Shown here: positions 43,692-56,295 of the stretch, in pieces
Position numbering within the stretch: the stretch's first letter is position 1
Layout of the letters: each line of letters starts with the position of its first letter
NCBI GenBank assembly: GCA_002914805.1
Contig: JXTB01000242.1
Location: 75,816-139,815, forward strand
Source: Parasponia andersonii
Lineage: Eukaryota; Streptophyta; Magnoliopsida; Rosales; Cannabaceae
Length of the DNA stretch: 64,000 nt
Reading direction: 5' to 3'
Notes under the pieces: model-generated
Databases searched by the model: none
Told to the model about the DNA's origin: nothing
What the model saw: the letters and a program-made list of their open reading frames with translations, nothing else
Made by a program: the position numbers and the translations under genes

Positions 43692-46600
43692 TCACAATAC
43701 AGCTTCTGACTGAAGGTTAAACAAATGAGGGTACTTCTCGTACATCTCCATCTCGAGTTCCCAAGTAGCCTCGTCTTCTTTGTGATGTTCCCAAAGCACC
43801 TTGACAAGTGGGATCTCTCTGTTACGAAGCACCTTCAACTCTCTAGCCAACAAATGAATTGGCTGCTCTTCATAGGACGCATCTTCTTGGATCGGTACAT
43901 GTACGTATTGAACAACATGAGATGGGTCCAGCGTATACTTCTTCAACATCGACACGTGAAACACATTATGCATATGACCCAACTGTGCAGACAGATTCAA
44001 GCAATACATCACTAGTCTAATTCTCTCAGTGATCTCAAAGGGACCAATATACCTTGGAGCAAGCCTACCCTTAACTCCAAATCTTGTAACACCTCGCCTT
44101 GGAGTCACTTTCAAGAATACAGAATCACTAGTATCGAACTCTACCTCATGCCTCTTCAGGTCAGCATAACTCTTCTGGCAACTCTGAATCTCCTTGAGTC
44201 TCTCTTGGATATCCTTGATCTTCTCAGTAGTCTCTTTAATCAGTTCAGGTCCAAGAGTAACATGCTCTTTGAGTTCTGCCGAACACAAAGGGGATCTACA
44301 CAACCTTCCATACAACACTTCATATAGAGCCACACCCACACTGGTCTGGTAACTGTTATTGTAAGCAAATTCCACCAAAGGAAGATGATCATCCCAGCTC
44401 CCACCAAAGTCTAGTATGCAACAACGTAGCATTCCTCAAGAATCTGAATGGTCCTTTCAGACAGACCATCTGACTCCGGATGGTAAGCCGTACTGATATC
44501 CAACTGCGTACCCAACGCTTTCTGCAAGGCTCTCCAAAACATAGAAGTGAACCTTGGATCTCTGTCAGAGACTATGCTTGAAGGCACACCATGCAAGTGT
44601 ATGATGTTCTCCATATATAGTCTACTGAGCTTCGGAAGTGAATAGTCCATCCAGATCGGTATAAAGTGAGCACTCTTCATCAACCGATCGACTACCACCC
44701 AAACTGCGTCATTCTTCCTCAATTCGGCAAATTGGTCGCGAAGTCCATCGTGATATTGTCCTACTCCCATTTTGGAATTGGCAACAGCTGAAGTAACATA
44801 GCTGGCCTCTGGTGTTCAGCCTTGACTTGCTGACAAGTCAAACACTTAGCCACAAATATAGCTACATCCTTCTTCATACCTTTCCACCGATACTGCCGCT
44901 TCAAGTCCCGGTACATCTTGGTACTACTCAGATGTACTGCGAACCTTGATTTGTGAACCTCAGTTAGAATGGTTTCTCGAAGATTAGGTTCATTAACTAC
45001 AGCCAACTTCCCACTAAAAACAAAAACCATTCCCTGTTAGTGCTCTAACCATCTAACTATTCACCATTCTGAAGCCGGTTCCAAATTGTCCTCAACTCCC
45101 TGTCTTGCCACTAACTCCATTGAATAGTCTAGAGAAGTGATGGTAAAATCACAATGTTGCTCAGGCCAGCAACACCTTCATTCTCGAAGTACTGCAAGTT
45201 GTAGTCACTAATTGCAACTGAGTTCCTCCAATTTCAAATACCAATGCAGCTAGTGCACCACGAGGCTTCCTACTCAGTGCATTAGCTACAACATTGGCCT
45301 TACCAGGATGATACTGTAGGTCGAAGTCATAATCCTCCATATACTCAACCCATCTTCGCTGTCTCAAGTTCAGATCCTTCTTGGCAAAGAGGTACTTCAA
45401 ACTCTTATGATTGGAGAATATGTCGAACTTCACACCATACAAGTAACATCGCCAAATCTTCAAAGCAATGATCACTACTGCAAGCTCCAGATCATGGGTG
45501 GGATAGTTCTTCTCATGTGGCTTCAACTGCCCAGAAGCATAAGCCATAACTCGACCATTCAGCATCAATAAACATCCCAAACCCATCTTCGAAGCATCGG
45601 TATACATCACATAAGGCTCATTACTATTAGGAACAGTAAGAACAGGTGCAGTGGTTAAACTCTGCTTCAACCTGATAAAAGCTTCTTCACTTTCGTGATC
45701 CCAAACGAACTTGACGTCCTTCCTGGTCAACTTCATCAAAGGCAAAGCAATTCTCGAGAAATCTTGCACAAAACGACAGTAGTAGCCTACCAATCCAAGG
45801 AAACTACGTACCTCCGTCACATTTCTAAGTCTCTCCCACTCCAGAACAGCTTCTATCTTAGCGGGATTGACTGAAATACCTCCGTAAGAAATCACATGGC
45901 CTAAGAACTTCACTTCTGACATCCAAAAGTCACACTTCGATTTCTTGGCGTACAACCAATGATCTCTCAAGGTCTTAAGTACTATCCCCAGATATTCGGC
46001 ATGCTTTTCTCTAGTCTTGGAATACACCAGGATGTTGTCGATGAACACAACCACAAAACGATCCAAAAATAGCTTGAAAATTAGATTCATGAGATCCATA
46101 AAGGCTACAGGTGCATTCGTTAAACCAAATAGCATCACCAAAAACTCAAAGTGACCATATCCGGCTCTGAATGTTGTGTATATCATCCTCCCTTATCTTC
46201 AACTGATGATAACCGGATCTCAAATCGATCTTAGAGAAGAACCTTGAACCACCGAGTTGATCAAACAACTCATCTATCCTTGGCAAAGGATACTTGTTCT
46301 TAACCGTCAACTGATTCAACTTCTTATATTCCACATAGAGTCTCAATGAACCATCAGCTTTCTTCACAAACAAAATAGGAGCACCCCAAGGAGAAGTGCT
46401 ACTGCGAATAAAGCCTTTGGAAAGCAGATCGTTCAACTGTTATCTCAATTCTTCCATCTCAGCTAGCGCCATGCGATAGGCTGGAATAGAAACTGGCTGA
46501 GCTCCAGGAACTAGTTCAATACAGAACTCGATCTCTCTATCAGGTGGTAACCCCGGTAAGTCTTCAGGAAATACCTCCGAATACTCACACACCACCAGAA

Positions 46601-47261
46601 TCTATGGGTCTTAATCGTCTGTCCTCACCTCGCCACGAGTTTCTTCCTTCCACCCATGCACACTTTCAGAACAGGGCTAGGATTCAACGGACTCATCCTA
46701 GCCTGATAGACAATAGGTTGCCAATCACTAGGAAAAAGAGTCACCCATTTCTTATGACAGTCTACAAACGCTCGATACTTCAACAACCAATCCATACTGA
46801 GTATCATGTCATACTGTCCCACCGGCAATACAATCAAATCAGTAAGAAGCTTTCTATCACCAACCAAAACCCGACAAGACTTACACATACTAGACACATC
46901 GGCTACTCCTCCCAAAGGTGTACCCAATGTCAATATATAATCCAAATCAGAAAATTCCAACCCCAATAGTTGAGCAAACAATAAGGATATAAATGAATGG
47001 GATGCACCAGTATCAAACTAAACATGCGCCCAAGAGTGTGAAAAAAGGATCATACCATCATTAACACCTTGGCCGGTGCAATCTTGAGTGTCGTCTGCCC
47101 CAGTAAAAGCATAGGCTTGGCTAGTCACCTTTCTTTTTCCTTTGTTGCCTCTTCCCTGGCCCGAACGGCTGCTGCTGGATCCTGGACCACTATTGCCAAA
47201 ACCACGCCCATTCTGACTCCTTGAGGCCTGAGGAGTCGGAAAACTCTAAGTAAAACTGTAA
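43692..47261 (-). pseudogene. Chromovirus A protease, RT, RNase H, integrase and chromodomain-like tail, broken
   Basis: Read on the minus strand. The protease motif DTGASHSFIS lies near 47000-47020 just after a stop, then QYDMILSMDWL near 46795. RT has [15 protein letters not shown] and [15 protein letters not shown] (46436-46146), shifts frame near 46180, and continues to 45161. Its catalytic motif is FIDNILVYS, with the second Asp changed to Asn. RNase H has [12 protein letters not shown] near 45600 and NALSRKP near 45275. The integrase zinc domain (CLTCQQ) is near 44825. The core keeps VVVDRLMKSAHF, SDRDPRFTS and YHPESDGLSERT (44411-44720), then shifts frame near 44420. The C-terminal part (43692-44432) ends in a chromodomain-like segment, LVKVLWEHHKEDEATWELE, thought to guide integration to heterochromatin in chromoviruses. 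Confidence 0.92.
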
Positions 47262-47266
47262 CATCC
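47262..47266 (+). repeat. Chromovirus B target-site duplication, left
   Basis: AAAAC against AAAAT at 50366-50370 (4/5). Confidence 0.5.
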
Positions 47267-47384
47267 CTTAATTTAGATATGCACCTAAGCTAGAAAATGT
47301 TAAATTTTTTGTATTCATCTTCTAAAATAAAATGGAAAAAAATCTGGTAATAAATTTTTTTTTTAAATGAAAAGAAATATTTAA
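47267..47384 (-). repeat. Chromovirus B 3' LTR, terminal fragment
   Basis: TGTAACATCCCTTAATTTAG and onward matches 47914-48031. Similarity stops abruptly after ATATTTAA. Confidence 0.9.
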
Positions 47385-47385
47385 G

Positions 47386-47658
47386 GTTTCATCCTCCCTG
47401 GAAACTTGAAGGTTTCATCCTCCTGAATTGCTCATAAACAGAGAGTGTTACTCCACCAGGATGAGGAGCTTGAGAAACTTGTGCATATGGTTGTTGTTGT
47501 TGGTGCTGTAAAACTTGGTTGACAGAATTTGTTATGAGCTGCACCAGGTTGTCTACATTTATTTGCACATTCTTAGTCTGATTCCTAGCTTGACGTTGGG
47601 GCTGATTACCTGCTCCTTCCGTAAAGGTATTTCGTGGAATGTTTTGTCGTGGCGGCAT
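47386..47658 (-). pseudogene. Chromovirus B gag, N-terminal fragment
   Basis: From ATG at 47658 it reads MPPRQNIPRNTF, a Gln-rich stretch, then YEQFRRMKPSSFQGG, the conserved beginning of chromovirus capsid. The frame then runs into the deletion junction. About 89 residues of a Gag that is normally several hundred remain. Confidence 0.8.
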
Positions 47659-47899
47659 CTCTAGAAAGAAAAATCTTACTAAAGTCTCGTTCTAAAGTTC
47701 TAAATAAAAATAATAATAAATATGTATGACAAAAATCATATATATATATATAAAGGAAATATAAATAATTCCATTTCATCTCTTTTTTTTTTCACTTACC
47801 AGTTGGCTGAAAGCGGGCTTCCCATGGCAATAACCTAATTTTACCCTCTATTATTTTTTTTTTTTGAAAAAAAAAGTCTACAGAATTGACTAATCTCTT
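47659..47899 (-). other. Chromovirus B untranslated leader
   Basis: AT-rich sequence between primer site and gag ATG. No feature beyond poly-A/T runs. Confidence 0.5.
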
Positions 47900-47912
47900 G
47901 CTCTGATACCAA
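47900..47912 (-). other. Chromovirus B primer binding site
   Basis: On the minus strand TTGGTATCAGAGC, complementary to initiator methionine tRNA, one base after the LTR end ATGTTACA. Confidence 0.85.
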
Positions 47913-47913
47913 C

Positions 47914-50365
47914 TGTAACATCCCCTAATTTAGATATGCACCTAAGCTAGAAAATGTTAAATTTTTTGTATTCATCTTCTAAAATAAAATGGAAAAAAAT
48001 CTAGTAATAAATTTTTTTTTAAATGAAAAGAAATATTTAAACTAAAAAAAATAACCTCTTATTAAAACATCGAAAACAAAACTTAATACTCAAAATAACC
48101 TATGAAATAAAAACACTTAATTTTAATTCAAAAGCCAAATACAAGAAAATAAAACTTAAAGCCGATTAAAAACGTTCTAATGCCATTTAGGGATTCCACC
48201 GCTGCTGCTAGCCAACCTCCAAGAATCTATTGCTCATCTGAAAATTTTAAAAGAATGGGATAAGCTTGCGCCCAGTAAGTAAATCTCATGTATGCAATGA
48301 ATGTCGTGTTTTATGAATAATGCATTTTAAGAATCATAACTATGAAACCCTTTCTTTGAAAAACATCTTAATCATAAACGTTACTATTTCATAAAACTTT
48401 CGTATTTGAGCTCAGCATAGTGTAATGCCAAGTCTATCAGAAGTGATGAGCCATAAACATGGTGTCATGACAAGCATATGACCTTATAGCTATTCGGATC
48501 CCATATAGCTATCATACTACAATGGCTAGCATCGCAGTTTAAACATTTGTTCTTAACATGGTGACTGTAGGTCTTTCAATCAGGTGCACATACTCCTTTC
48601 AAAAACTTGACACACACTTAAATAAAAACATTCTTCTTTGAACAAAATCTGGTTGCATAGTGCTTTAGAAAAAATCATTCTTTGAAAATCATAATCTCTT
48701 GTGTAATTTATGCAATACTTGTGCATACTCATGTCATAATTAATATGCAAACTAATATAGTATAGCATATAACAACATATCATAATGATCATAATAACAT
48801 CACATAATAGCATGAAAATTTACATATAAACACATAGGGTGAGATTTACTTACTTCAAGTCCTTAGAAAAACTTTATAGTGAAATATCACACAACCAACC
48901 TTGTTGAAACCACGTGCCTCTTCTTTATCCTTTAATTTTTATTATTTATGCAAAAATATTCATTAAAAAAATATTAACACATGCTATTATTGCTCTTAAG
49001 AAACATATTTCATATGTTTGAAAATATCCATAACATAAAATAACATAATAATTTTCATAACAAAAACCAAATCTGTAAACATTCAGCAAACTAGGCATAA
49101 TTAAAAAAAAATTAGATTCAACAATATATTTCTATTTATCCTAAAACTTTGCAGAGCTCATTAAGACATATAAACAAAGATCCAGAAAAATTATCGGAAT
49201 TTATAAAAAATATTTAGGACATTTTTCATAATTTTGAATCCAAATCTTGTAACCCAGTAAAACTGTTAAACTGAAAACTAGTGCACAAAGATAGAATTTT
49301 NNNNNNNNNNNNNNNNNNNNNNNNNNNNNNNNNNNNNNNNNNNNNNNNNNNNNNNNNNNNNNNNNNNNNNNNNNNNNNNNTATGATTATAAAAATTTTCA
49401 GAATATAACCTAACATATAAATAAACAAGTTGTTAAAATTTCAGATTCTATAAAAAATTCTAACCCTAGATATCATAGGTTGAATTTTGATCCAACAGCA
49501 GCAAAAACAATAAACTCATTGAAAATAGTGTTTTTAAATGTTTACCTTCTTCTTAAAAATTGAAGAAAACTAAGCAAAAACTCTTGAAATCACAAATACT
49601 CTTAGCAACTATGAGAGAAAGATAGATAGAAAAATTTTTTGGAGGAGGCTTAATTGTATTTTTATGAGAACATAATATATATATATAGGGTTTTGACTTT
49701 GGTTTTTTTTTTTTCCCCCTCTTATTAACCCACACGTATAACTTAAGGCTATACCTTATTATGTCATGGGGAAACTTCCCATTTCCCTTTTTGTCACTTA
49801 ATTTCTTTTTTTTTTTTTAAATCTGTCAACATTTTTTTTTAAAATAACCTAAACTTATATGTTAACCATCTATCCATAAGTAGAAAAAAAAAATAGATTA
49901 AAATGTATATATTTTAATACATATCAATAAATTAGTGAAATTAAAACTTCACGTGCTGCACACTTATTTAATAATAATAATAATAACAATAGACATACTT
50001 ATTCGTATATATAATGTGTGCTTAATTAAAACTTAGGTATATATATATAAGTTTATTATCAAATTAATTGGACTCTAAATACGAACTTGACTAAGATTTA
50101 AATAATAATAATTATTAGAATATTTCACTTAACTCAATAATAGATACAAATTAATCACATTATTATAACAATCACATATAAATGCAAATGCATGAAAATT
50201 TATTTCTCAATAGGCACATAGTCTAACTTAGCTTTCATGTGCGTATTCCACTGCAACCGTATTCACAAAAATTTTGTTAGTGCATAACCATTTCACTTAT
50301 CATAACCATAGATTTAAAACATATGAAAAATAAAAATCATAATATAGGACAGACTTGATATTACA
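47914..50365 (-). repeat. Chromovirus B 5' LTR
   Basis: A long LTR of 2.45 kb. On the element strand it starts TGTAATATC (50365) and ends GGGGATGTTACA (47914). It includes the block GCGCAAGCTTATCCCATTC near 48255, often seen in chromovirus LTRs, and an 80-N gap at 49301-49380. Confidence 0.85.
49301..49380. other. Assembly gap (80 N)
   Basis: Unresolved bases within the LTR of chromovirus B. Confidence 1.
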
Positions 50366-50370
50366 AAAAT
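50366..50370 (+). repeat. Chromovirus B target-site duplication, right
   Basis: AAAAT, one mismatch from 47262-47266. Confidence 0.5.
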
Positions 50371-51400
50371 CCTAATAGCGGTATTGATACTGATAAGGCT
50401 GAGGGAAAGTAAAAGCCTGCGAAACACCCTGTGACTGTTGTGGCCTTACCTGAGTATTCTGATAAGAAACAGAACCTGACTGGCTCCTCTGCAGTCTTTC
50501 CAAAGAAAGAGGAGATTTCTGCAGACGGTTGGGACACTCCTTCTTCTAATGACCTTGCTGGCCACAAACAAAACATCTTCTATACGGACTGCCTCTGCCA
50601 CCCCCTGAAGAACCTTTGTTGTTCGAGCTCCCACTATTCGGAGTGCCCTGGGCTGACCACTACCCCTGGTTCCTTCTGGTGGCTTTTTTGTCATTACCTG
50701 TCCGCTGCTTCCTCTTAGAATCCAATCCTTTTTCGATGGCCTCTACCCACTGGGCGGCCACTGCAATCTCAGGAAGAGTATGGAAAGTCTGAGTACCAAT
50801 TCTGTTGAAAATGTTCCGATTCAGACGACTCCTAAACTTGGCAACTTGGTACTTCTCACTCATACCCGGTTTAAGAGCAACACTTGCCAATTCTGTGAAC
50901 TCTATCAGGTACTCATTCACTATTCTGTTACCTTGAATCAAAGTCTCAAACTGGTTCACAATTTCATCTTGTTAATCCTCATTGGCATACCGGGCCTTGA
51001 AAATCTACTCAAAGTCTTCCGAAGTCAAATCCACTACATCTTGCATCCGTTCCACTGTCTCCTACCAACGAATAGCACTCGCCGTCAAACGGGTTACAGC
51101 AAACATAGCCCAAAACTCAACCGGAGTACCAAGGGCCTGAAAGTACCTCTTCATCTCACGTAACTAAGCAATTGCTATGAGAGTTTCTGGTCTACCATCA
51201 AACTGCTATGGCTGGAGACGTATGAACCGTTGGAAATGATCAGCCTGATCCAACTGACGTTCCCTCGGAGCTGGAGGCTAATAGTCTAGAATGCTCATCT
51301 GGACGAATGCCTGCTGCATTGCCTCGATCAGATGAGTGAAATCCAGACGAGGAGGTTTGGCACCCGGTTGGTGCCTCAGAACTCTTCTAGGAGGCATCCT
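50371..51400 (-). pseudogene. Chromovirus A gag, broken
   Basis: From an ATG near 51398 (MPPRRVLRHQPG) it reads through a capsid-like region with QTFHTLPEIAVAAQWVEAIE near 50760. The zinc knuckle CFVCGQQGH-(stop)-KKEC lies near 50530-50575. Stops near 51283, 51220, 51167, 50975 and 50660 break it. Its end is followed directly by nested element B, and protease resumes beyond that at 47261. Confidence 0.85.
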
Positions 51401-51511
51401 TACAAGCCTGAAATAATATGCCAAACTATTAATGCGATAATGATGAATGCGTGTCATAAAATTAACTTCAATTTAGTTTAATGACGATACGTCTGAGTTG
51501 TTAAACTCAAA

Positions 51512-51525
51512 GCTCTAATACCAAA
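51512..51525 (-). other. Chromovirus A primer binding site
   Basis: On the minus strand TTTGGTATTAGAGC, one substitution from the initiator-Met-tRNA complement, six bases after the 5' LTR. Confidence 0.8.
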
Positions 51526-51531
51526 ACTTTC

Positions 51532-53407
51532 TATCACGACCCAAAACCCGAGCCAGTGGCAGAAAGAGAATTTCACAAAGATGGGAAATTCCTTGATTTA
51601 TTTGAAAAAGTGTCAAAAGTTCTAGTTTTATAAAACGATCCATTTAAATAAAATAATTGGAATTTCATCCCATGAACCACTCTCACAGTTCGTATACACC
51701 ATTAAACATAGATCGAATAATTATTTAAAACTGTGAAATCAAATATAAGTCCAAGCATCATCATCATACACGCCAAAAATCAAACACCAGAATGGCATAC
51801 ATAAGTTCACAAACAAAGACAAAGTGTAGTAATCTTGGTTCAATGCTAAACAAAACCCAAACAATCCAAACACCACGACTTCACACTCCGAGCATTACCA
51901 AGATAACAAACTACAGTCAAGATAACCTCTTACTCCTCTTGATCTTCCAAGTCGCACTGGACACCACCTAAGGAAGGAAGGAAGGGGGTAAGCATAAAAT
52001 GCCGAGTAGGAAAAACAATTACCTCGGCTGAAAACATTTTAGTGATGAAGAATTCTTGCATTGTTAGTTTAGTTCAAAACATACATATATATAATCGAAA
52101 CCGGAAATTCATATATATATATAAAGCAACTTAATCAAAACCATTCAATTCATATGCATATAACACAAATCAACCCATACCCATGAGTTCTCATCCTCTC
52201 ATCTATGGAAACCCAGGATGATAACACTAAGTATGCCTAATAGCCTGCCTGACACCTAAGCCTATACCTGGAGGGGACACCCGTGTGTCGCCTACCAAAT
52301 CTGGAGGGGCAATCGAATTGCTTACGCCTGCCAAATGGGGAGGTAATCAGAAGTAACAAAACCCCACCCAGGTTTACAGATTCTACATCGACGGTGGGGT
52401 ACGCAGCGCCACACTGTAAATCCACGATGCTAACACGGTGCTCATGTATGATCCTATGACATGTGCAATACAAAACTGAAGTATGAAAATAATAATGCTT
52501 AGGTTTTTCAATAAAATAAGCATATTAGTTTTTATAGGGAAACAAGCAGCATAATGGCCCTATTTTTGATATACCCAAAAATAACCTGCACTCAAAAAAT
52601 TCCCAGAGCAATACAATATGTATACATCATACAATTAATTCCTATCACAGATGTTCAAGAAAACCAAAAGTCACATTTATTCTCATATGTTTTAGAAAAT
52701 AAGTTTTATTCGAAAACGATATAAAACAGAGGTAATTGCTACCTCGCTCGAATAGCGATATCATGCTATTGAATCCTCAAGGTGTCGTTGACGATCGTTC
52801 GGAGGGTCGGGTAACAATTCCAAGCCCTTGAACATCCTCTTGCGAAAAATCAACTTCTCAACGGAACTTTAATTCCACAAACGGACCATTTCACTGAATT
52901 TCTTGACAATCTTTACGACGAGACGAATCCAACGAGCCAATTTTGAGGTCGAATGGTGGCCAGAATCGTCGCTGGCGGCCAAAAATCTGAAATGCCCACT
53001 TTGTCTTCTCCAACAACAGTGGCCTCTCCGGTACCTCCTAGAGGTCGACGGTGGGCTCGCGGTAGCCTGGGGAAGCTTCACTGGTGGTCTGTGCGGACAG
53101 ACGATGGCGGGAGGTGGCGTGGCCTTTTCCTTCCCCTTCGACTGAGCGAGCGAGAGAGAATCTGGTGAGGGAGAGAGAGAGAGTGACTGGGAAAAAGGAT
53201 ACCCACATGAATGGGAATATATAGGACTGTACAATTTTCAAAAGATTACACTATAGTCCCCAGTTCCCAAATCTCTATTAATTCTGTCCCCCAAAATTTG
53301 TAATTTAGTCCTTCTGCACAAAATTTTTGCAAATTAATCCCCCCAATATTAAATCCAAAAAATTGGTAAAATGTCTAAATTACCCTCCCAAAATCTGGAT
53401 TTTTACA
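51532..53407 (-). repeat. Chromovirus A 5' LTR
   Basis: A 1.88-kb LTR paired with 41753-43633. On the element strand it starts TGTAAAAATCCAG and ends GGGTCGTGATA (the terminal CA is mutated to TA). Confidence 0.93.
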
Positions 53408-53412
53408 ATATA
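53408..53412 (+). repeat. Chromovirus A target-site duplication, right
   Basis: ATATA directly after the CA end of the right LTR. Confidence 0.6.
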
Positions 53413-54418
53413 TATTTATAGATATACATCTATCTATCTACATATAATATATAATTGTATTGAATATAAGGAATCAATCATACTTGATTGACCAAAAATT
53501 TTACACTTAAATTAACAAAGAGGAGAATGAAGAATTTGTTACATAGAAAAAGAAGGAAGCAAGAAAACAAGATTATATTTTATTTCATTGTAAAGCATTG
53601 GGAAAAAAGTCTTATTCCTATCATGTATTCAATTTTTTATACATTTGGACCAAAGGACTTTGATTTTATATGTAATTATGAAGTTGTATTTAAAGCTTTA
53701 TTGCAAGAACTATGAAAAACCGAATAAAAATAGTATGATTTTAAATAGTTTATATCCCAAATTTCTTATTTTATCAAAAAAAAAAAAAAGAGGAACAACA
53801 AAGAAATATTTGCAATTTACAATGGCTTTGCATAGTAAAATATAAATACTATTACTTATTAACTAGAAAGAAATGTTGAAATTTTTACTATCTCTAATAA
53901 CTGTAAATAATATAATAAAAATATTATTAGTTATTAGTTTAAATAATTACTATCTTAGAATATCTTCTTACCATATATCCAAATAATATTAGCCAAATAT
54001 CGCCTGTTTGAGCCCTTTCTTTCCCTTTCCCTTTTCGCTTTTAATGGTATGTTTTTATAGTCTTATTATTTGGAATGTTTTGAGAAATGTTGTTATGTCA
54101 GAAATTCTAGATAATTTTGTATGAGTTGATAATTTTGCATGAGTTAGAAAAAAAAATATAATAAAGAATGTAATTTCAAAAAATCATAAACAAAAATGCT
54201 ATAATTAATTCAACATTAATAATAATCATCCATATTATAATTAGTTTTACAAAGCCAAAAAAGAAAAATACAAGAAAAAGAAAGAATTAGTTGCTCTTTA
54301 CATAGATAGTATTACTATATTATTCCATAAGCTTTAAACAAAAGAAAATTAACATGATACCTATTTTTTGTTGACCTCTTTTCCATGCCACCTTTAGAAT
54401 CATATAAATATCCAAATA
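53413..54418. other. AT-rich DNA between chromovirus A and Helitron coding region
   Basis: An open frame at 53488-53715 (Lys/Phe/Ile-rich) matches nothing I know. The 5' terminus of the Helitron probably lies here or just to the right, but no TC end could be identified. Confidence 0.4.
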
Positions 54419-56290
54419 ATGTCAGAAAATTTCCAACCATCAAAGCATCAATATACACAACGTCATTATTGTCTTCTAAATCAAGACTCTGTATTTAGCA
54501 CCTGTGCTATTTTAGATCGTCAACATCAGAATTCCAATATGAATCCGAAAAATATTCACCGATCAAGGCTCGCTGGAATATCCACATTTACAAATCTTGA
54601 AAAATATTTTTCCCACTTAGCTCACTCCTCGGCGTCAACTAGCTTTAATACACAAAGTAATCTCTTTATTCCCTATATAAAAATAGGGAAAAAAGAACGC
54701 TCCCTTCATTATGCATTCTCCTAATTTTAACTCTTATTCCATACTGTGTTACAAATGATATCAATAAATATCACAATCTTTGAGACTACTCTTGCATCTG
54801 CAAATATTGCAACGCTTCTTTTTAGTTTGACGAATCTACCAAAAAAACTTATCCACTAAAATATAGTCTATGTTATAAAGACGGAAAAATTAAATTTTCT
54901 CAAATAAAAAAAAACCTCTCCCTATACTAGATCAATTACTTGATTATTACGGAGGTCCTTTAAGCATATATTTCCAAAAAAATATTCGAAATTTTAATTC
55001 TATGTTTGCTTTCACATCTTTTGGGCAAACGTAGAACAAAATACAAGAAATTTAGACGGCTTATATATTTTTAAAATCAGCGGTCGAGTACATCATCTTA
55101 TGGAATCTTTATTGTCAGTAAATAATAATCCTCCAAGATTTTTCCAATTATATATATGACACAGAAAATAAAACCGAAAATCGAATGTCAATATTTTCAT
55201 TCGATGATGAATCAAGAGAATTGACAAAAGTAATTGTTGAAAATTTAATCAAAACACTTAATGAAAATAACGAATTAGTTAAACTTTTTAGCATGGTTAG
55301 AGATAGATACCATGAAAAAGAAATTCCATCTATGAAATTAAGGCTAATAGGTGACGACCTATGGATAATAATAAGTATAAATTATCCACTTCAAATGATA
55401 TAGAAGGATTAATTGTTGGAGATATTAGTGAATATGAAGAAGGAAGAGGCATTATAATCAAAAACAATACAAACAATTTACAAAGAATCACAAAATTACA
55501 TCCATCTTATATAACTTTGCAATATCTTTTTTATCTCTATACAGAGAGGATTGTTACAGAATCGATTTAAATTGGAACACAAACAGACCAGAAAAATGAC
55601 CCTCAACAAATAGAATACCTATGAGACTATTCTATTGTTATCACGTGAAGATGTAAATAACATCATATTCAAAAGTGGCAGACTTTTCCCATAATATGTA
55701 GTTGATGCATACACCTCTATTGAAGAAGATCGATTGCACTATATCAGATAAAATCAAAATAATTTAAGAGCTAAAATATATCAAGGTGTGCAAGACGATA
55801 TCATAAGAGGTGAGACAGATGCAAGAGCAATTGGGAAACGAATAATTCTTCCATCAAGCCATACTGGAAATTCTAGATATATGATTCAAAATTATTAAGA
55901 TGCAATGGCAATATGTAGACAATATAAAAATCCTGATTTATTTATAACATATATATGTAACCCTAAATAGCTTGAAATTACATGCGCTCTAAATAAAATT
56001 ACCAGCGAAAATCCTGAAGATAGACCAAATATACTTACAAGAATTTTTAGGATGAAACTAAATCAAATTTTATCCAACATTAAAACTGAAAAAATCTTTG
56101 GCACAATTATTGCAGGTCAGATTTTATTGTCTTATACAATAAAATTATATATATATATAACAGTGAATTCATTCTTTAATAAAAACTAATGTCTTTCTTT
56201 TGGTTTTTGTGCTTATTTTGTTTTGTAGATTTATACGGTTTTGAATTCTAGAAATGTGGCTTATCCCATTACCACTTTTTATTTTGGTTA
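54419..56290 (+). pseudogene. Helitron RepHel, N-terminal and Rep part, broken
   Basis: 54419-54724 is an open frame that may be the N-terminus. A CxxC zinc-finger-like segment (CKYCNASF) is near 54799. The Helitron-like N domain starts near 54927 with LLDYYGGPLS and NSMFAFTSFG, and continues at 55185 with ELTKVIVENLIKTLNENNEL and onward. The Rep segment (55675-56115) has LPSSHTGNSRYMIQNY and NPDLFITYICNP. An intron at 56116-56228 (GT...TAG) keeps the frame. The next exon carries the HUH motif as LSHYHFLFW at 56251-56277, the two histidines that bind the metal in rolling-circle nucleases. Many stops and frameshifts. Confidence 0.85.
56116..56228 (+). other. Intron in Helitron Rep
   Basis: Begins GTCAG after GCAG and ends TTTTGTAG. 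The exon join restores a codon (G+AT, Asp) and continues into the HUH motif. A (TA) run and T-rich 3' side fit a plant intron. Confidence 0.7.
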
Positions 56291-56295
56291 CATCC
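56291..56295 (+). repeat. Solo LTR target-site duplication, left
   Basis: CATCC, identical to 56943-56947. Both fall at the same codon of the Helitron frame. Confidence 0.85.

Larger units (their letters stand above)
47267..50365 (-). mobile_element. Chromovirus B: internally deleted gypsy element nested in A
   Basis: The right part, 47914-50365, is a full LTR of about 2.45 kb. A primer site (47900-47912) adjoins it, then a leader and the gag start (47658-47386). Sequence then jumps into the last 118 bases of the other LTR (47384-47267), which repeats 47914-48031 almost exactly. All of pol and most of the 3' LTR are gone. It sits in the same orientation as element A. The 5-bp flanks match 4/5. 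Confidence 0.88.
41753..53407 (-). mobile_element. Chromovirus A: Tekay/Del-type Ty3/gypsy element with a nested relative
   Basis: Long LTRs (41753-43633 and 51532-53407) bound gag and pol on the minus strand, flanked on both sides by ATATA (41748-41752, 53408-53412). The primer site (51512-51525) and polypurine tract (43634-43646) fix the orientation. Domain order is Gag, protease, RT, RNase H, integrase, chromodomain-like tail, as in chromoviruses. Another chromovirus lies inside it at 47267-50365, between the end of gag and the protease. Frameshifts, stops and a lost RT aspartate make it inactive. Confidence 0.93.

Noticed and set aside
53488..53845. Short Lys/Phe-rich frames as Helitron-encoded protein
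   Set aside because: No similarity to Rep, helicase or RPA parts, and they lie before any recognisable Helitron block.
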